Made by a program: the position numbers and the translations under genes. The notes below the pieces were generated by a model. The model saw nothing but the letters and a program-made list of their open reading frames with translations. It was not told where the DNA came from and ran no database searches. Shown here in pieces: positions 6,570 through 7,678 of a DNA stretch of 7,678 nt; position 1 is the stretch's first letter, and each line of letters opens with the position of its first letter. The stretch is from Vulcanimicrobiota bacterium (lineage in GTDB: Bacteria > Vulcanimicrobiota > Vulcanimicrobiia > Vulcanimicrobiales > Vulcanimicrobiaceae), in the NCBI GenBank assembly GCA_027306845.1, contig DAHUYY010000087.1, positions 1-7,678 of the forward strand. The letters run 5' to 3'.

Positions 6570-6575
6570 ATTTTT

Positions 6576-7472
6576 GTGTTATCCGTCGAGCATATAAAAA
6601 AGGACTTCGGTAACGTGCAAGCGTTGCGTGATGTTTCGTTCGCCGTCGATGCCGGCTCGGTCTTCGGCCTTCTCGGGCCGAACGGTTCGGGCAAGACGAC
6701 GACGATGCGCACGATCCTCAACATCCTCAATCCCGACGGCGGGCAGGTGACCTGGAACGGGAAGCCGATCGACCGTGCGGTGCGCCGACGCTTCGGCTAC
6801 CTTCCCGAGGAGCGTGGGCTCTACGGGAAGATGGCGGTGCGCGAACAGATCGTCTATTTCGGACGATTGCACGGCCTGCACGAACCCGATGCTCTCAAGC
6901 GCGCTAACGCGTGGATCGAACGCCTGGAGATCGGCGATTACGCGCTGCGCCCTGCCGCCGAACTCTCGAAGGGAAATCAGCAGAAGGTGCAGATCGCCTG
7001 CGCGGCGCTCCACGAACCCGAACTGCTGATACTCGACGAACCGTTCTCCGGGCTCGACCCCGTTAACGCCGATATCTTGCTCGCAGTGTTAGTCGATCTC
7101 AAAACGAAGGGCGCCACGCTCGTGCTCTCGAGCCACCAAATGTGGCAACTCGAACAACTCTGTACCGCTTTTTGCGTCATCAACAAAGGCGAAACACGCG
7201 CCTCCGGAACGCTTGCAGAGTTGCGCTCCGCCTGGCCGACGCGCATCGTTCGCGTCGGCCCCGATAGCCCCGCGCTACGCGGCGCGGCGGAGCGATTCGG
7301 CGCGACGGTCGCCGGCAGCGAAAACGGCGATCTCGATCTCAACGTTTCGGCAACGAGCGATTTTGCCGGGATGTTGCGCAACTTCGTCGCCGCAGATTCC
7401 ATCGTTAAATTCGAAGTCGTCGAACCCTCGTTGCACGATATCTATCTACGCGCGATCGGAGTTGCAGCATGA
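6576..7472 (+). CDS. ABC transporter ATP-binding protein, NatA/YhaQ-type
   Basis: This is the nucleotide-binding subunit of an ABC-2 type exporter, acting at the inner face of the membrane with the permease encoded next. It has 298 residues, the normal size for single-domain NatA-like ATPases with a C-terminal extension. Motifs are Walker A GPNGSGKTT (34-42), LSKGNQQK (130-137) in place of the usual LSGGQ signature, Walker B LLILDE (150-155), the D-loop SGLD (158-161) and the switch histidine H187 (SSHQM). At the Q-loop position the sequence is YLPEERGLYGKM (75-86), with glutamate where most ABC ATPases have glutamine; this is a trait I associate with the NatA/YhaQ subgroup. The C-terminal part (about 220-298) ends with PSLHDIYLRAIG (284-295), a common family ending. 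Start GTG 6576 is chosen for its ribosome binding site and for giving the canonical LSVEHIKKDFG N-terminus. Its stop overlaps the permease ATG by 4 bp. Substrate (sodium, drug or peptide) is unknown. Confidence 0.93.
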   Translation: MLSVEHIKKDFGNVQALRDVSFAVDAGSVFGLLGPNGSGKTTTMRTILNILNPDGGQVTWNGKPIDRAVRRRFGYLPEERGLYGKMAVREQIVYFGRLHGLHEPDALKRANAWIERLEIGDYALRPAAELSKGNQQKVQIACAALHEPELLILDEPFSGLDPVNADILLAVLVDLKTKGATLVLSSHQMWQLEQLCTAFCVINKGETRASGTLAELRSAWPTRIVRVGPDSPALRGAAERFGATVAGSENGDLDLNVSATSDFAGMLRNFVAADSIVKFEVVEPSLHDIYLRAIGVAA

Positions 7473-7678
7473 ACGATTTTATAACGGTCTACTCCGGCGA
7501 CCTCATGCGCCGCATCAAATCGCGCCCGTTCCTGATCGGGCTCTTGTTGGGTACCTTCGCCATCGTGGCGATGTTTAAGCTGCCGACGGTGCTCGCTCCG
7601 ACGATCGTCAACCACGGCACCCGGCTCGTTCTCGTCGCCGATGCGCCGCTCGCCGCACAGGCGCGCCCCCTGCTTGCC
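7469..7678 (+). CDS. ABC-2 type transporter permease, N-terminal fragment (runs off window)
   Basis: The first 70 codons of the likely membrane partner of the preceding ATPase are present. The start MNDFITVYSGDLMRRIKSRP (1-20), a short amphipathic and basic cytoplasmic segment leading into a hydrophobic helix (about 20-44), matches the N-terminus of NatB/YhaP-like ABC-2 permeases. After the helix comes IVNHGTRLVLVADAP (46-60), the beginning of the extracytoplasmic domain typical of this group. The ATG overlaps the ATPase stop as ATGA, so the two subunits are translationally coupled. The window ends inside the gene, so length, remaining helices and integrity are unknown. Confidence 0.85.
   Translation, partial: MNDFITVYSGDLMRRIKSRPFLIGLLLGTFAIVAMFKLPTVLAPTIVNHGTRLVLVADAPLAAQARPLLA

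Noticed and set aside
6369..6575. 69-codon upstream extension of the ABC ATPase
   Set aside because: It overlaps the 3' end of the permease gene and shows no homologous sequence. The strong AAGGGAG site points to GTG 6576.

Overview
The window comes from a high-GC bacterium with tightly packed, often overlapping genes. The lineage cannot be fixed from this sequence. The aminopeptidase P carries an N-terminal segment that I recall from actinobacterial enzymes. The intergenic repeat style, with 'CCGAGTAG...CGTATCGAGG' and 'CTCGGGATGACA' cores, is what I associate with uncultivated soil lineages such as Eremiobacterota/Vulcanimicrobiota. That taxonomic guess is weak and rests on memory.

Left third (1-2931, + strand): the de novo NAD operon nadA-nadB-nadC. 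It holds the C-terminal part of quinolinate synthase, complete L-aspartate oxidase and complete quinolinate phosphoribosyltransferase. The genes overlap by 1 bp and 8 bp, so they are almost certainly one transcript with coupled translation. Together they convert aspartate and dihydroxyacetone phosphate, via iminoaspartate and quinolinate, to nicotinate mononucleotide.

Middle (2932-3370): a 439-bp gene-free stretch between the converging 3' ends of nadC and a DUF202 gene. Most of it is repeat DNA. There are five tandem 49-bp units, each with an internal hairpin. One inverted, diverged copy of the unit's core follows, and then a separate array of 20-bp units that looks like an amplification of one arm of that inverted copy. 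This is the least ordinary part of the window.

Right half: a small DUF202 membrane protein on the - strand (3371-3748) is divergent from a + strand cluster. The cluster contains aminopeptidase P (pepP-like), an NCS1 nucleobase/cation symporter overlapping it by 4 bp, a NatA/YhaQ-type ABC ATPase, and the first 70 codons of its ABC-2 membrane partner, cut by the window edge. The pairs pepP/NCS1 and ATPase/permease are each joined by 4-bp stop-start overlaps. A shared physiological role (peptide and base salvage plus an exporter) is possible but not shown by the sequence.

I found no RNA genes, transposase, integrase, CRISPR array or obvious defence system. All protein-coding genes look intact and of familiar families. 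The repeat locus is the only structure that the gene annotation does not explain.
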